This document shows positions 53,830 to 63,200 of a DNA stretch of 64,000 nt, one piece after another (positions within the stretch are counted from its first letter, which is position 1; the number at the start of each line of letters is the position of its first letter). Under the pieces are notes generated by a model. The model saw nothing but the letters and a program-made list of their open reading frames with translations. It had not been told where the DNA came from and did no database searches. The position numbers were made by a program, and so were the translations under genes. Source of the DNA: 66-474 sp051954935 (GTDB lineage Bacteria; Pseudomonadota; Gammaproteobacteria; Xanthomonadales; Rhodanobacteraceae); contig JBQCHG010000034.1 of assembly GCA_051954935.1 (NCBI GenBank), forward strand, positions 1-64,000, read 5' to 3'.

Positions 53830-55161
53830 TCACGAAGCGAGCGAGGCGATCCGCTCGCGCCAGCGTGCGGACCTGGCGCGCAGCGAATCCAGGTCCGCCT
53901 CCACCAGCACGCCGTCCTTCAGCTTGCGCCGGCCCGCGATCCACACGTCGCTCACCTGCCGGCGCGAGGCGGCGTACACCAGTTGCGAGATCGCATGATA
54001 GAGCGGCTGCGTCTCCGGCTCGTCAAGCCGCACGGCCGCGAGATCCGCCTGCTTGCCGGGCTCTATCGAGCCGACCCGGTCCGCGAGCCCGAGAGCGCGC
54101 GCGCCATTGAGCGTCGCCGCACGCAGCGCGTACGCAGCATCGAAGGCACTCGCGTCGTTCGCCACGCCCTTCGCGAGCAGCGCGGCGGTACGCATCTCGC
54201 CGAACATGTCGAGATCGTTGTTCGACGCGCAACCGTCGGTGCCGAGTGCGAGGTTCACACCGGCGCGGCGCAGCTTTTCGGCGGGACAGAACCCGGAGGC
54301 CAGTTTCAGGTTCGATTCCGCGCAATGCACGACCGATACGCCCGCTTCCGCGCTCGCCGCGATTTCCGCATCGGTGAGTTGCGTCATGTGCACCGCGATC
54401 AGGCGATCGTTGACGAGGCCCAGCCCGCGCATCCGCGCGAACGGACGCGCCCCGTGCTCGCGCTTGGCATCTTCGACTTCCTGCGCGGTTTCATGCAGGT
54501 GCAGGTGCACGGGCGTGTCGAGCTGATCCGACAACGTGCGGATGCGCTCGAAGCTCGCGTCCGAGACCGTATACGGCGCGTGCGGCGCGAATGCGCACGA
54601 AAGCAGCGCGTGGCCCTTGCATTCATCATGCACCGCCAGAGCGCGATCGAAATATTCGTCGGCATTGGCCGCCCACGCGCTGGGGAATTCCACGATCGGC
54701 AAACCCACGACCGCGCGGAACCCGGCGCGCGCGCAGGCGCGCGCGAACGCATCGGGGAAGAAATAATTCTCGTTGCAGGTGGTGGTGCCGCCGCGCAACA
54801 TTTCGGCGATCGCGAGCTCGGTTCCGTCGCGCACGAACTCCGCGCTCATCACCTTCGCTTCCGCCGGCCAGATGTGTTCGCGCAGCCAGGTCATCAGCGG
54901 CAGGTCGTCCGCAAGCCCCCGCATCAGCGTCATCGGGCTGTGCGTGTGCGCGTTGATCAGGCCGGGAACCAGCGCGTGTTCCGGAAGCCCGATGCGCTCG
55001 CCGGACGAATAAATGCGTTCCGCCTCGGCTCTTGGAAGCACCGCGACGATGGCGCCATCCTTGATCGCGACGGCGTGATCCTCGAGCACCACGCCATGCG
55101 GCTCGATGGGGATCACCCAGCGGGCCGCAATCAGCAGGTCGACCGGTTGCGATGTCGTCAC
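53830..55161 (-). CDS. mtaD: 5-methylthioadenosine/S-adenosylhomocysteine deaminase (TRZ/ATZ family amidohydrolase)
   Basis: 443-aa amidohydrolase. Metal ligands His72/His74 (NAHTHSPM), HLHLHETAQE near 218, HMTQL near 250 and GTDGCASNNDLDM near 305 are those of MTA/SAH deaminases. Deaminating SAH or MTA would remove the by-product of SAM enzymes such as UbiG in the same operon and HpnH elsewhere. GTG start, 16 nt before efp begins on the same strand's upstream side. Confidence 0.9.
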   Translation of the reverse strand: MTTSQPVDLLIAARWVIPIEPHGVVLEDHAVAIKDGAIVAVLPRAEAERIYSSGERIGLPEHALVPGLINAHTHSPMTLMRGLADDLPLMTWLREHIWPAEAKVMSAEFVRDGTELAIAEMLRGGTTTCNENYFFPDAFARACARAGFRAVVGLPIVEFPSAWAANADEYFDRALAVHDECKGHALLSCAFAPHAPYTVSDASFERIRTLSDQLDTPVHLHLHETAQEVEDAKREHGARPFARMRGLGLVNDRLIAVHMTQLTDAEIAASAEAGVSVVHCAESNLKLASGFCPAEKLRRAGVNLALGTDGCASNNDLDMFGEMRTAALLAKGVANDASAFDAAYALRAATLNGARALGLADRVGSIEPGKQADLAAVRLDEPETQPLYHAISQLVYAASRRQVSDVWIAGRRKLKDGVLVEADLDSLRARSARWRERIASLAS

Positions 55162-55177
55162 GGCGAGACGTGCAACG

Positions 55178-55744
55178 TCACTTCACTCTGCCGACGTATT
55201 CACCCGTGCGCGTATCCACCTTGACCACTTCGTCCTGGTTGACGAACAGCGGCACACGCACGACCGCACCGGTTTCCAGCTTGGCCGGCTTGCCGCCACC
55301 GCCGGAGGTGTCGCCGCGCAGGCCGGGATCGGTCTCCACGATCTTGAGTTCGACGAAGTTCGGCGGCGTCACCGAAAGCGGCGTGCCGTTCCACAGCGTG
55401 ACGATGCATTCCTCCTCGCCCTTCAGCCACTGCGCCGCATCGCCCACTGCGTTCTTGTCGGCGGTGTGCTGCTCGTAGGTATCCGGCTGCATGAAATGCC
55501 AGAACTCGCCGTCGTTGTAGAGGTACTGCATGTCGGTATCCACGACGTCGGCGCCCTCCACCGAGTCGGTGGACTTGAGCGTCTTCTCGGTGACCCGGCC
55601 GTTCTTGAGATTGCGGATCTTGATGCGGGTGAACGCCTGGCCCTTGCCGGGCTTGATGAAGTCGGCGTCCACGATGGTGTACGGATCGCCGTCGACGATG
55701 ATCTTCAGCCCGTTCCTGACGTCGTTGAGACCGTAATTGGCCAT
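55178..55744 (-). CDS. efp: Elongation factor P
   Basis: 188-aa three-domain tRNA-mimic that relieves ribosome stalling at polyproline. The tip loop KPGKGQ carries Lys34, the residue beta-lysylated in the EpmA/EpmB system, and epmB lies divergently next to it. Exact length of E. coli EF-P. The longer frame upstream is the shadow of the intergenic repeat. No epmA gene is present in the window. Confidence 0.97.
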   Translation of the reverse strand: MANYGLNDVRNGLKIIVDGDPYTIVDADFIKPGKGQAFTRIKIRNLKNGRVTEKTLKSTDSVEGADVVDTDMQYLYNDGEFWHFMQPDTYEQHTADKNAVGDAAQWLKGEEECIVTLWNGTPLSVTPPNFVELKIVETDPGLRGDTSGGGGKPAKLETGAVVRVPLFVNQDEVVKVDTRTGEYVGRVK

Positions 55745-55792
55745 ACGCTCTATGCTCCAGAATTGAAAAGTGCGGCCATGAACGGCCGCTTT

Positions 55793-55823
55793 TTGACTCT
55801 CGCGATCAAGGATGATCGCAAAA
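55793..55823 (+). repeat. 31-bp dispersed motif, copy C
   Basis: TTGACTCTCGCGATC, AAGGAT, GATCGCAAAA, with the GCGGCC-ATGAAC-GGCCGC hairpin directly upstream (55773-55790). It lies midway in the 146-bp region between divergent efp and epmB, so it sits where both promoters would be. Confidence 0.8.
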
Positions 55824-55890
55824 ACAACCCGCCAGGCAGCGGCTAGAATGATGTGTTCCCGGCGCCCGCGGCGCCAGGTCAAGACCGCCA

Positions 55891-56895
55891 ATGATACCTG
55901 CAACCGCATTGTCCGCGCAGCCGCAGCCCGACTGGCGCCAGAGCCTGCGCGAGGCCATCACCGATGCCCGCGAGCTGCTGCAAGCGCTCGATCTCGATGC
56001 GCTTGCCGATCGCCTGCCCCAAGGCGACGCCGGGTTCGCGCTGCGCGTGCCGCGCGGATTCGCGGCGAGGATGCGACGCGGCGATCCGCATGACCCGCTG
56101 CTGATGCAGGTGCTGCCGCAGCTGGCCGAATGCGAAGAGAAGCCCGGCTTCCTGGACGATGCCGTCGGCGATCTCGCGGCGCGCAGCGCGCACGGAGTGC
56201 TGCACAAATACGAAGGCCGCGCGCTGCTGGTCGCCGCCGGCACCTGCGCGGTGAATTGCCGCTATTGCTTCCGCCGGCACTTCCCCTACTCGGACGAAAT
56301 CGCCGCGGCCAATGGCTGGCGCGAGGCGCTGGCGCACGTGCGCACCGACTCCAACATCAGCGAGGTGATCCTCTCCGGCGGCGATCCGCTGGTGCTCTCG
56401 GACGCCAAGCTGCGAGAGTTTTCGAAAGCGCTTGAAACCATCCCGCACGTCCGCACCCTGCGCATCCACAGCCGCGTTCCGGTGGTACTGCCCGAGCGCG
56501 TGGATGCGGGCTTCTGCGACTGGCTGGCCGCGCTGCCGTTGCGGCGCGTGATCGTGCTGCACACCAATCATCCCAACGAACTGGACGAGCATGTGCACGC
56601 GGCATGCGCGCGCCTGCGCGAAGCCGGCGCGACCCTGCTCAACCAGTCGGTGCTGCTGCGCGGCATCAACGACGACGCCGATACGCTCGCCGGCCTGTCC
56701 GAGCGGCTGTTCGATTGCGGCGTGCTGCCTTACTACCTGCACCAGCTGGATCGGGTGCGCGGCACGGCGCATTTCGAAGTGGCGGACGGTCGGGCCCGGG
56801 ATCTGGTCCGGGCCGTGCGTGCGCGCCTCCCGGGATACCTGGTCCCGCGGCTGGTCCGCGAGCTGCCGGGCCAGCCCGGCAAGACCCCGCTGTGA
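55891..56895 (+). CDS. epmB: EF-P (R)-beta-lysylation enzyme EpmB (lysine 2,3-aminomutase family)
   Basis: 334-aa radical-SAM, PLP-dependent aminomutase that converts lysine to (R)-beta-lysine for attachment to EF-P Lys34. Cluster motif CAVNCRYC with Cys119, Cys123, Cys126, then FRRHFPY; the PLP lysine is expected in the C-terminal HFEVADGRA/PGYLVP region. Shorter than clostridial lysine aminomutases, as expected for EpmB. Divergent from its substrate protein's gene. Confidence 0.94.
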   Translation: MIPATALSAQPQPDWRQSLREAITDARELLQALDLDALADRLPQGDAGFALRVPRGFAARMRRGDPHDPLLMQVLPQLAECEEKPGFLDDAVGDLAARSAHGVLHKYEGRALLVAAGTCAVNCRYCFRRHFPYSDEIAAANGWREALAHVRTDSNISEVILSGGDPLVLSDAKLREFSKALETIPHVRTLRIHSRVPVVLPERVDAGFCDWLAALPLRRVIVLHTNHPNELDEHVHAACARLREAGATLLNQSVLLRGINDDADTLAGLSERLFDCGVLPYYLHQLDRVRGTAHFEVADGRARDLVRAVRARLPGYLVPRLVRELPGQPGKTPL

Positions 56896-57060
56896 GCCGG
56901 CGCACATCGGCAAGACCGGGGATCACCGTCTGCTGGCACAAAGGCATTCGATAGAGTACAAAGGCTTGGGGGATTTCACTCGCGAAGTTTCCCGGCGCGC
57001 GCCTCGCCGGCAACACGGGGCGCATCCTTCCGAGTACCTGCTGGCCGGCGGCTCGAACCC

Positions 57061-59121
57061 ATGATGCAAGACCCGATCACCAAGATCATCATCGTCGAGG
57101 ACGCCGCCGAGGACGCCGAGCAGATCGTCAGCGTGCTGCGCAATGGCGGCATCGCGGTGCGCCCGCAGCGGGTCACCAGTGAAGAGGAGTTCGTCGCTGC
57201 GCTGGAATCGCTCGGCCCCGACATGGTGCTCGCCAACCCGCGTTCACGCGATATCGCTTACACCTCGGTCGTGCGCGCGATCGAAACCAACGGCAAGGAC
57301 ATGGCGCTGCTGGCGATAACCGATCAGCTCAGTGATGAACTGGTCGTGCAGATCTTCACCACGGGTACCCGCGCCATCGCCTTGCGCAAGCGGCCCGACC
57401 AGTTGCAGGCCGTGGTGCGGCGCGAGCTGGACGCGCTCAACATGCGCCGCAGCGTGCGGCGGCTGGAAGCGTCCTTGCGCGAATCCGAGCGACGTTGCGA
57501 TTCGCTGCTGGACTCCTCGCGCGATCCGATCGCTTACGTGCACGAAGGCACGCACGTGCGCGCCAATCGCGCCTACCTGGAAATGTTCGGCTTCGAGGAT
57601 TTCGAGGAAGTAGAGGGGCTGACGCTGCTGGACCTGATCGCGCCGGCACACACCGCCGATTTCAAGGATCTGCTGAAGCGGCTTTCGCGCGGCGAAAAGC
57701 CGCCGCCGCGCCTGGAACTAGCCGCGCAACGCGCCGATGGTTCCACCTTCGATGCGGTGATGGAATTCTCGCCGGCGACTTACGAGGGCGAGGCGTGTTT
57801 GCAGATCGTGTTCCGTCGCCAGGAAGTGGACCCGGAACTGGCGCGGCAGCTCGAGCAGATGAAGTCGCATGATCCACTCACCGGCCTGTACAACCGCTCG
57901 CATTTCGTCGGGCTGATAGACCAGGCGGTGAAGGCGACGGTGGACGGCGCCAAGGACCAGGCGCTGCTGCTGCTGGAGCCGGACAACTTCCAGAGCGTCA
58001 ACGATGCGGTCGGCATCACCGGCACCGACGCGCTCCTGAAGGCCATGGCCACCGCGATCAGTGCCAATATCGGCAAAAACGACCATGCCGGTCGCATCGG
58101 CGAGCACGCCTTCGGCGTACTCCTCTCCGCGCGCCCGCATGCGGAAGTGCAGCACCTGGCGGACGCCCTCCGCGCCCGCATCGAGGGCCAGATCGTTGAA
58201 GCGGCGGGCCACTCGGTGAGCTTCACCGCGAGCGTCGGCGGCAGCCTGCTCGGCGAGAAGAACGCCAACAGCCAGACCCTGCTCGCGCAAGCCAGTCATG
58301 CGCTGCGCAATGCGCAATCGCAGGGCGGCAACCGCACCGACATCCACGATCCGGCCGCCACCGACAAGGCGGAAGCGGCCAAGGAACGCCGCTGGCTCAA
58401 CCTGGTGGACACCGCGCTCGGCAACGACGGCTTCGTGCTGTATTACCAGTCGGTGGTGAGCCTCCAGGGTGCCGAGGGTGAATTCTTCGAAGTGCTGCTG
58501 CGCCTCCACGGTCCGGCCGGCGAAGTACTGCCCGGATTCTTCTTCCCGATCGCCGAGCGCCACGGCCGTTTGCCCGCGATCGATCGCTGGGTCATCGGTC
58601 GCGCGATCAAGGCGGTGGCCGAACGCAAGAACCAGCAGACCACCTTGTTCATCAAGCTCACGGCGGACTCGCTGCAGGACGAAAACCTGGCGGCGTGGAT
58701 CGGCGAGCGCCTGCACGAATCCGGGGTGCCCGGCTCCTCGCTGGTGTTCGAGATGCCCGAAAGCAAGGTGGTCACCAGCCTGAAGCCCGCGCGCGACCTG
58801 GTCGCGCAATTGCGGCAGTTCGGCTGCGCGTTCGCGTTGGAGCAGTTCGGCTCCGGCTTGAACTCGTTCCAGTTGCTCAAGCACATAGACGTGGATTACC
58901 TCAAGCTGGACCGCAGCTTCACCCGCGAGCTCTCCAAGCACGAAGAGAACCAGCAGAAAGTGCGCGAGCTCTGCGCGCAAGCCGAGGAGGCCGGCAAACA
59001 CACGGTTGCCGAATGGGTGGAGGACGCGGCCAGCATGTCCATCCTGTTCTCGGCCGGAGTGCATTTATTGCAGGGCAACTTCCTGCAGGAACCCGACAAG
59101 GCGATGAATTACGTGGCGTAG
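57061..59121 (+). CDS. fimX: FimX-type degenerate GGDEF/EAL c-di-GMP receptor
   Basis: 686-aa cytoplasmic protein: receiver-like domain (about 1-125), PAS domain (about 145-250), GGDEF domain (about 265-430) with the signature replaced by RIGEHAF near residue 345, and EAL domain (about 440-686) with EAL replaced by EVLLRL at 477-482. This is the layout of FimX, which binds c-di-GMP without degrading it and works with PilZ/PilB to promote type IV pilus assembly. Xanthomonas FimX has nearly the same length. ATG ATG start; 57064 is an alternative. Confidence 0.9.
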   Translation: MMQDPITKIIIVEDAAEDAEQIVSVLRNGGIAVRPQRVTSEEEFVAALESLGPDMVLANPRSRDIAYTSVVRAIETNGKDMALLAITDQLSDELVVQIFTTGTRAIALRKRPDQLQAVVRRELDALNMRRSVRRLEASLRESERRCDSLLDSSRDPIAYVHEGTHVRANRAYLEMFGFEDFEEVEGLTLLDLIAPAHTADFKDLLKRLSRGEKPPPRLELAAQRADGSTFDAVMEFSPATYEGEACLQIVFRRQEVDPELARQLEQMKSHDPLTGLYNRSHFVGLIDQAVKATVDGAKDQALLLLEPDNFQSVNDAVGITGTDALLKAMATAISANIGKNDHAGRIGEHAFGVLLSARPHAEVQHLADALRARIEGQIVEAAGHSVSFTASVGGSLLGEKNANSQTLLAQASHALRNAQSQGGNRTDIHDPAATDKAEAAKERRWLNLVDTALGNDGFVLYYQSVVSLQGAEGEFFEVLLRLHGPAGEVLPGFFFPIAERHGRLPAIDRWVIGRAIKAVAERKNQQTTLFIKLTADSLQDENLAAWIGERLHESGVPGSSLVFEMPESKVVTSLKPARDLVAQLRQFGCAFALEQFGSGLNSFQLLKHIDVDYLKLDRSFTRELSKHEENQQKVRELCAQAEEAGKHTVAEWVEDAASMSILFSAGVHLLQGNFLQEPDKAMNYVA

Positions 59122-59163
59122 CCGCTGCTCGGCTGTTCCGCCTGCGTCTGCGTCTGCGCGAAA

Positions 59164-59417
59164 GAAACCTCCGCAAAGCGCCGCGAGCGAAGCCGCCATT
59201 CATGGCAAAAGGCTCCGTGGCTGCGCGTCGCCGGAGTGCAGGTCAAAGTCTTTGCGCTTATGCGATGCCTTGAATGGCATCGCATGCAAAGACTGAGGGT
59301 GAGGCAGGATGCCGATCGGAAGAAGCACCAGGGACGGTTGCTTGTCGGGAGCTGCACCGCCGGCGCGCGCCATGCCAAATTGAATCAGGCCGAGCGCAGC
59401 AGCTTTGCGGAGGTTTC
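59164..59417. repeat. Dispersed inverted-end repeat element, copy 3
   Basis: 254-bp element filling the gap between fimX and nadK. Its two ends are a perfect 16-bp inverted repeat, GAAACCTCCGCAAAGC, followed by GCG-rich similarity. The minus orientation carries GCGCTCGGCCTGATTCAA, GCGCGCGCCGGCGGTGC and CTCCGGCGACGCGC, common to the other copies, plus an interior absent from them. The right end contains the first two bases of the nadK stop complement. Confidence 0.82.
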
Positions 59418-60201
59418 AGGGGGCGAACTGCTCGTCGAGTATCCGCTGCGCCAGGTTGTGTTCCGGGTCGAACAGCAGCGTGACCGCATGTTCGCGCGCC
59501 TCCCGCACAGTCACTTCCAGCGCGTGGCGTACCTCGTGGAAATCCGCGGTTGCGCTCAAGGGGCGATGGCCGGGCTCCAGGGTACGCAGCCGAACTTCGG
59601 TGGATGAAGGCAGCAGCGCACCGCGCCAGCGACGTGGGCGGAACGGGCTGATCGGCGTCAGCGCCAGCACGTTGGCATCCAGCGGCAGGATCGGTCCGTA
59701 CGCCGACAGGTTGTAGGCGGTGGAACCCGCGGGCGTCGCCACCAGCACGCCGTCGCAGATCAGGTTCTCCAGCTTGACCGCGCCGTTCAACGCCACCTCG
59801 ATGTGCGCCGCCTGGTTGGTCTGGCGCAACAGCGAAACCTCGTTGAAAGCCAATGCGCTCGCCTGTTTGCCATCAGCGAGCGTCACGCGCATCTCCAGCG
59901 GATGCAGGATCGCCGGATGCGCCCTGGCCACCCGCTTCGCCAGGGCATCCGGCTCGAACTGGTTCATCAGGAAGCCGACCCGGCCGAGCTTCATGCCGTA
60001 CACCGGCAATCCACGATCGAGGTGATCGTGCAGCGTGCGCAGCATGAAGCCGTCGCCGCCCAGCGCCACGATCAATTCCGCCTTGTCGAGCGGCGTGTCG
60101 CCATAGCGGCCGATCAGCAGCGTCGCCGCCTCGCGCGCCTTGGCGGAAGGTGACGCGACGAAGGCGATGCGGGGTTTGCGGGCAGCACTGCGCGTGGCCA
60201 T
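59416..60201 (-). CDS. nadK: NAD kinase
   Basis: 261-aa enzyme phosphorylating NAD to NADP. GGDG at 48-51, FNEVSLLRQT near 118, and TPAGSTAYNLSAYGPI near 155 are the diagnostic motifs. Length as in Xanthomonas. NADPH made from this pool is needed by the HMG-CoA reductase step (if NADPH-specific), squalene synthase and PhaB. Confidence 0.95.
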   Translation of the reverse strand: MATRSAARKPRIAFVASPSAKAREAATLLIGRYGDTPLDKAELIVALGGDGFMLRTLHDHLDRGLPVYGMKLGRVGFLMNQFEPDALAKRVARAHPAILHPLEMRVTLADGKQASALAFNEVSLLRQTNQAAHIEVALNGAVKLENLICDGVLVATPAGSTAYNLSAYGPILPLDANVLALTPISPFRPRRWRGALLPSSTEVRLRTLEPGHRPLSATADFHEVRHALEVTVREAREHAVTLLFDPEHNLAQRILDEQFAP

Positions 60202-60220
60202 GGGCGGAGTGTGCCGGAAA

Positions 60221-60290
60221 AATATGGAAGGCGGGAGACGGAGGTGGCGCGCTCCTCTCGTCTCCGGCTCCCGCTTCCCGCCTTATCGCA
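60221..60290 (-). terminator. Probable terminator of the glutamate dehydrogenase gene
   Basis: Inverted repeat GCGGGAG/CTCCCGC with inner GGAG/CTCC and internal loops, read on the minus strand just after the stop, followed by TTCCATATTTTTCC. Imperfect stem, so confidence is moderate. Confidence 0.45.
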
Positions 60291-63200
60291 CCTGCGCCAG
60301 CTGCGCGAGTCTCCTCAACGCCACCGAGGCGATGGGATAGTCCACGTCCTGCGTGCGGATCTCTTCCAGCATGCCGCGGGTGAACTTCAGCGCCGGGTCG
60401 TCGCGGTTGAGCCAGGCAGCCACTGCGCTTTCGCCATCGCGCGCCTTCATCGAAAGCACCTGCGTGGCGAGCGCGCGCTGCTGCGAAGCCAGTTCGTCAC
60501 GAAGCGAGCCACGCGCCTGCGCGTGCCAGCCGCTTTCGACGGGCAGCGCCTCGATCTGGCCGCGCAACCATTCGATGTCCAGCGCCTCGCCCAGTTCGAA
60601 GAACACGCGCGCGACCTGTTCGATGGGATGCCCCGATTCGCGCGAGGTCTCGATGACATCCAGCGCCGCCGCCAGCACCGGGATCTCGGCGAGGTCCTCG
60701 GCGAGCTGCGCCGAGAAGCCCATGCCTTGCCACTTCTCCATGTCCACTTCGAAGGAAGCGCGGCCGGTCGGCGTGAGCGCCGCGGGCAGCGCGGCGCGCA
60801 ATTCATCCATGCCGGGACGATAGCGTTCCACCAGGCCGGCGATGTCCAGCACCGTGCCGGGGCGATTCAGCAGCCAGCGGGTCATGTGCCGCAGCAGCGT
60901 CCAGACCTTCAGCAGCGCATCGATCTGCGTGCCCTCGGCGACCTTGCCGTCGAGCTCCTCGATGCGCGCCCACAACGTTCGCGCATCCAGGATTTCGCGG
61001 GCCGCGTTGTAGGCCTTGGCGACCGCCGAAGGCGTCTGCCCGGTGTCTTCCTGCATGCGCAGCATGAAGGTCGCACCCATGCGGTTGACCATCGAGTTGG
61101 TCACCGCGGTAGCGATGATCTCGCGCTTGAGGCGGTGGCGCTGCATCGCGTCGGCGTATTTCTCCCGCAGCGGCTGCGGGAAATAGCGCGCCAGTTCCCG
61201 CGACAGCCACGGGTCTTCCGGTACGTCCGAGTCCAGCAATTGCTGGTACAGCACGATCTTGGCATAGGACAGCAGGATCGCCAGTTCCGGACGGGTCAGG
61301 CCCTGGTGCCGCGATTTGCGCTCGGCCAGTTCGGCATCCGAAGGCAGCGACTCGATCTGGCGGTCCAGCTGTCCGTGCGCTTCCAGCGTGCGGATGAAGT
61401 GAGCCTTCGAGCCGATGCGGTTCACCGACATGCGCTCCATCACGCTGAGCGCCACGTTCTGCCGGTAGTTGTCCCACAGCACCAGCCGCTCGACTTCATC
61501 CGTCATCGAGGCCAGCAGCTTGTTGCGGCCGGGCAGGTCCAGTTCGCCGCGCTGGATCGGATCGTTCAACAGGATCTTGATGTTGACCTCGTGGTCGGAC
61601 GTGTCCACGCCGGCCGAGTTGTCGATGAAGTCGGTGTTGAGCAGCACGCCGTGCTGGGCGGCTTCGATGCGGCCCTTCTGGGTGAAGCCGAGATTGCCGC
61701 CCTCGCCCACGATCTTGCAGCGCAGTTCGTGGCCGTCGATGCGCAGCGCGTTGTTGGCGCGATCTCCGACGTCCGCGCTGGTTTCGCTCGCGGCCTTGAC
61801 GTAAGTGCCGATGCCGCCGTTCCAGAGCAGGTCCACCGGCGCCTTCAGCACTGCACGCATCAGTTCCACCGGCGTCATGTGCTCGACATCGGTCGCAACA
61901 CCGAGCGCCGCGCGCACTTCCGGCGATACGGGGATGGATTTCAGCGAGCGCGCGTACACGCCGCCGCCCCGGCTGATCTTCGACTTGTCGTAGTCGTCCC
62001 AGCTCGAGCGCGGCAGCTTGAACATGCGCTCGCGCTCGGCGAACGAGATGGCCGCATCCGGATTAGGATCGAGGAAGATGTGGCGATGGTCGAACGCGGC
62101 AACCAGGCGCGTGTGCTTCGACAGCAGCATGCCGTTGCCGAACACGTCGCCGGACATGTCGCCGATGCCGACGCACGTGAAGTTCTGCGATTGGCAGTCG
62201 CGGCCCAGCGCGCGGAAATGGCGCTTCACCGATTCCCAGCCGCCCTTGGCGGTAATACCCATGGCCTTGTGGTCGTAACCGGCCGAACCGCCCGAAGCGA
62301 ACGCATCGCCCAGCCAGTAACCATGTTCGATCGCAACCCCATTGGCGATGTCGGAGAACGTGGCCGTGCCCTTGTCGGCCGCGACGACCAGGTAGGGATC
62401 GTCCGCGTCATGGCGCACCACGTCGCGCGGATGCACGACCTTGCCTTCCACCAGGTTGTCGGTGATGTCCAGCAGGCCGTTGATGAACATCTTGTAGCAG
62501 GCGATGCCCTCGGCCAGGATCGCGTCGCGATCGCCCCCGGCCGGCGGGCGCTTGACGAAGAAACCGCCCTTGGAACCGACCGGCACGATCACGGTGTTCT
62601 TCACCATCTGCGCCTTGACCAGGCCCAGCACCTCGGTGCGGAAATCCTCGCGGCGATCCGACCAGCGCAGTCCGCCACGCGCGACCGGCCCGAAGCGCAG
62701 GTGCACGCCTTCCACGCGCGGTGCATAGACCCAGATCTCGCGGTACGGGACGGGCTTGGGCACGTCCGGCACCTGGTGCGAATCGAACTTGAAGCTGATG
62801 TATTCGGCCGGCTTGCCGTCGCGCGACTGAAAATAACTGGTGCGCAGCGTGGCGCGGATCAGCGCCATGAAGCCACGCAGGATGCGATCCTCGTCCAGGC
62901 TGTTGACGTTCTCGAGCAGCGCCTTGATCGCCTCGACCAGGCCCTCGATCTGCCGCTCGCGCGACTGCGTGCGCAGCGCGGCAACCTGCTCGGCAAAAGC
63001 CGGTTCGCGATTGCGCACCGCCTGCGGCAGCAGCGCCGACAGTTCGGCCTGCAACTGCGCGCGTGCGGCTTCCTTGTTGCCGCTCTCGCGTGCAGGATCG
63101 AAGCGCGCCTCGAACAGTTCGATCAGCAATCCAGCTATCAACGGGTAATCGTTGAGCGTCTCCTCCATGTACGCCTGCGAGAACGTGGTGCCGACCTGCT

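Noticed and set aside
59109..59378. 89-codon frame between fimX and nadK
   Set aside because: It runs across the inverted-end repeat element whose other copies do not preserve the frame; treated as repeat DNA.
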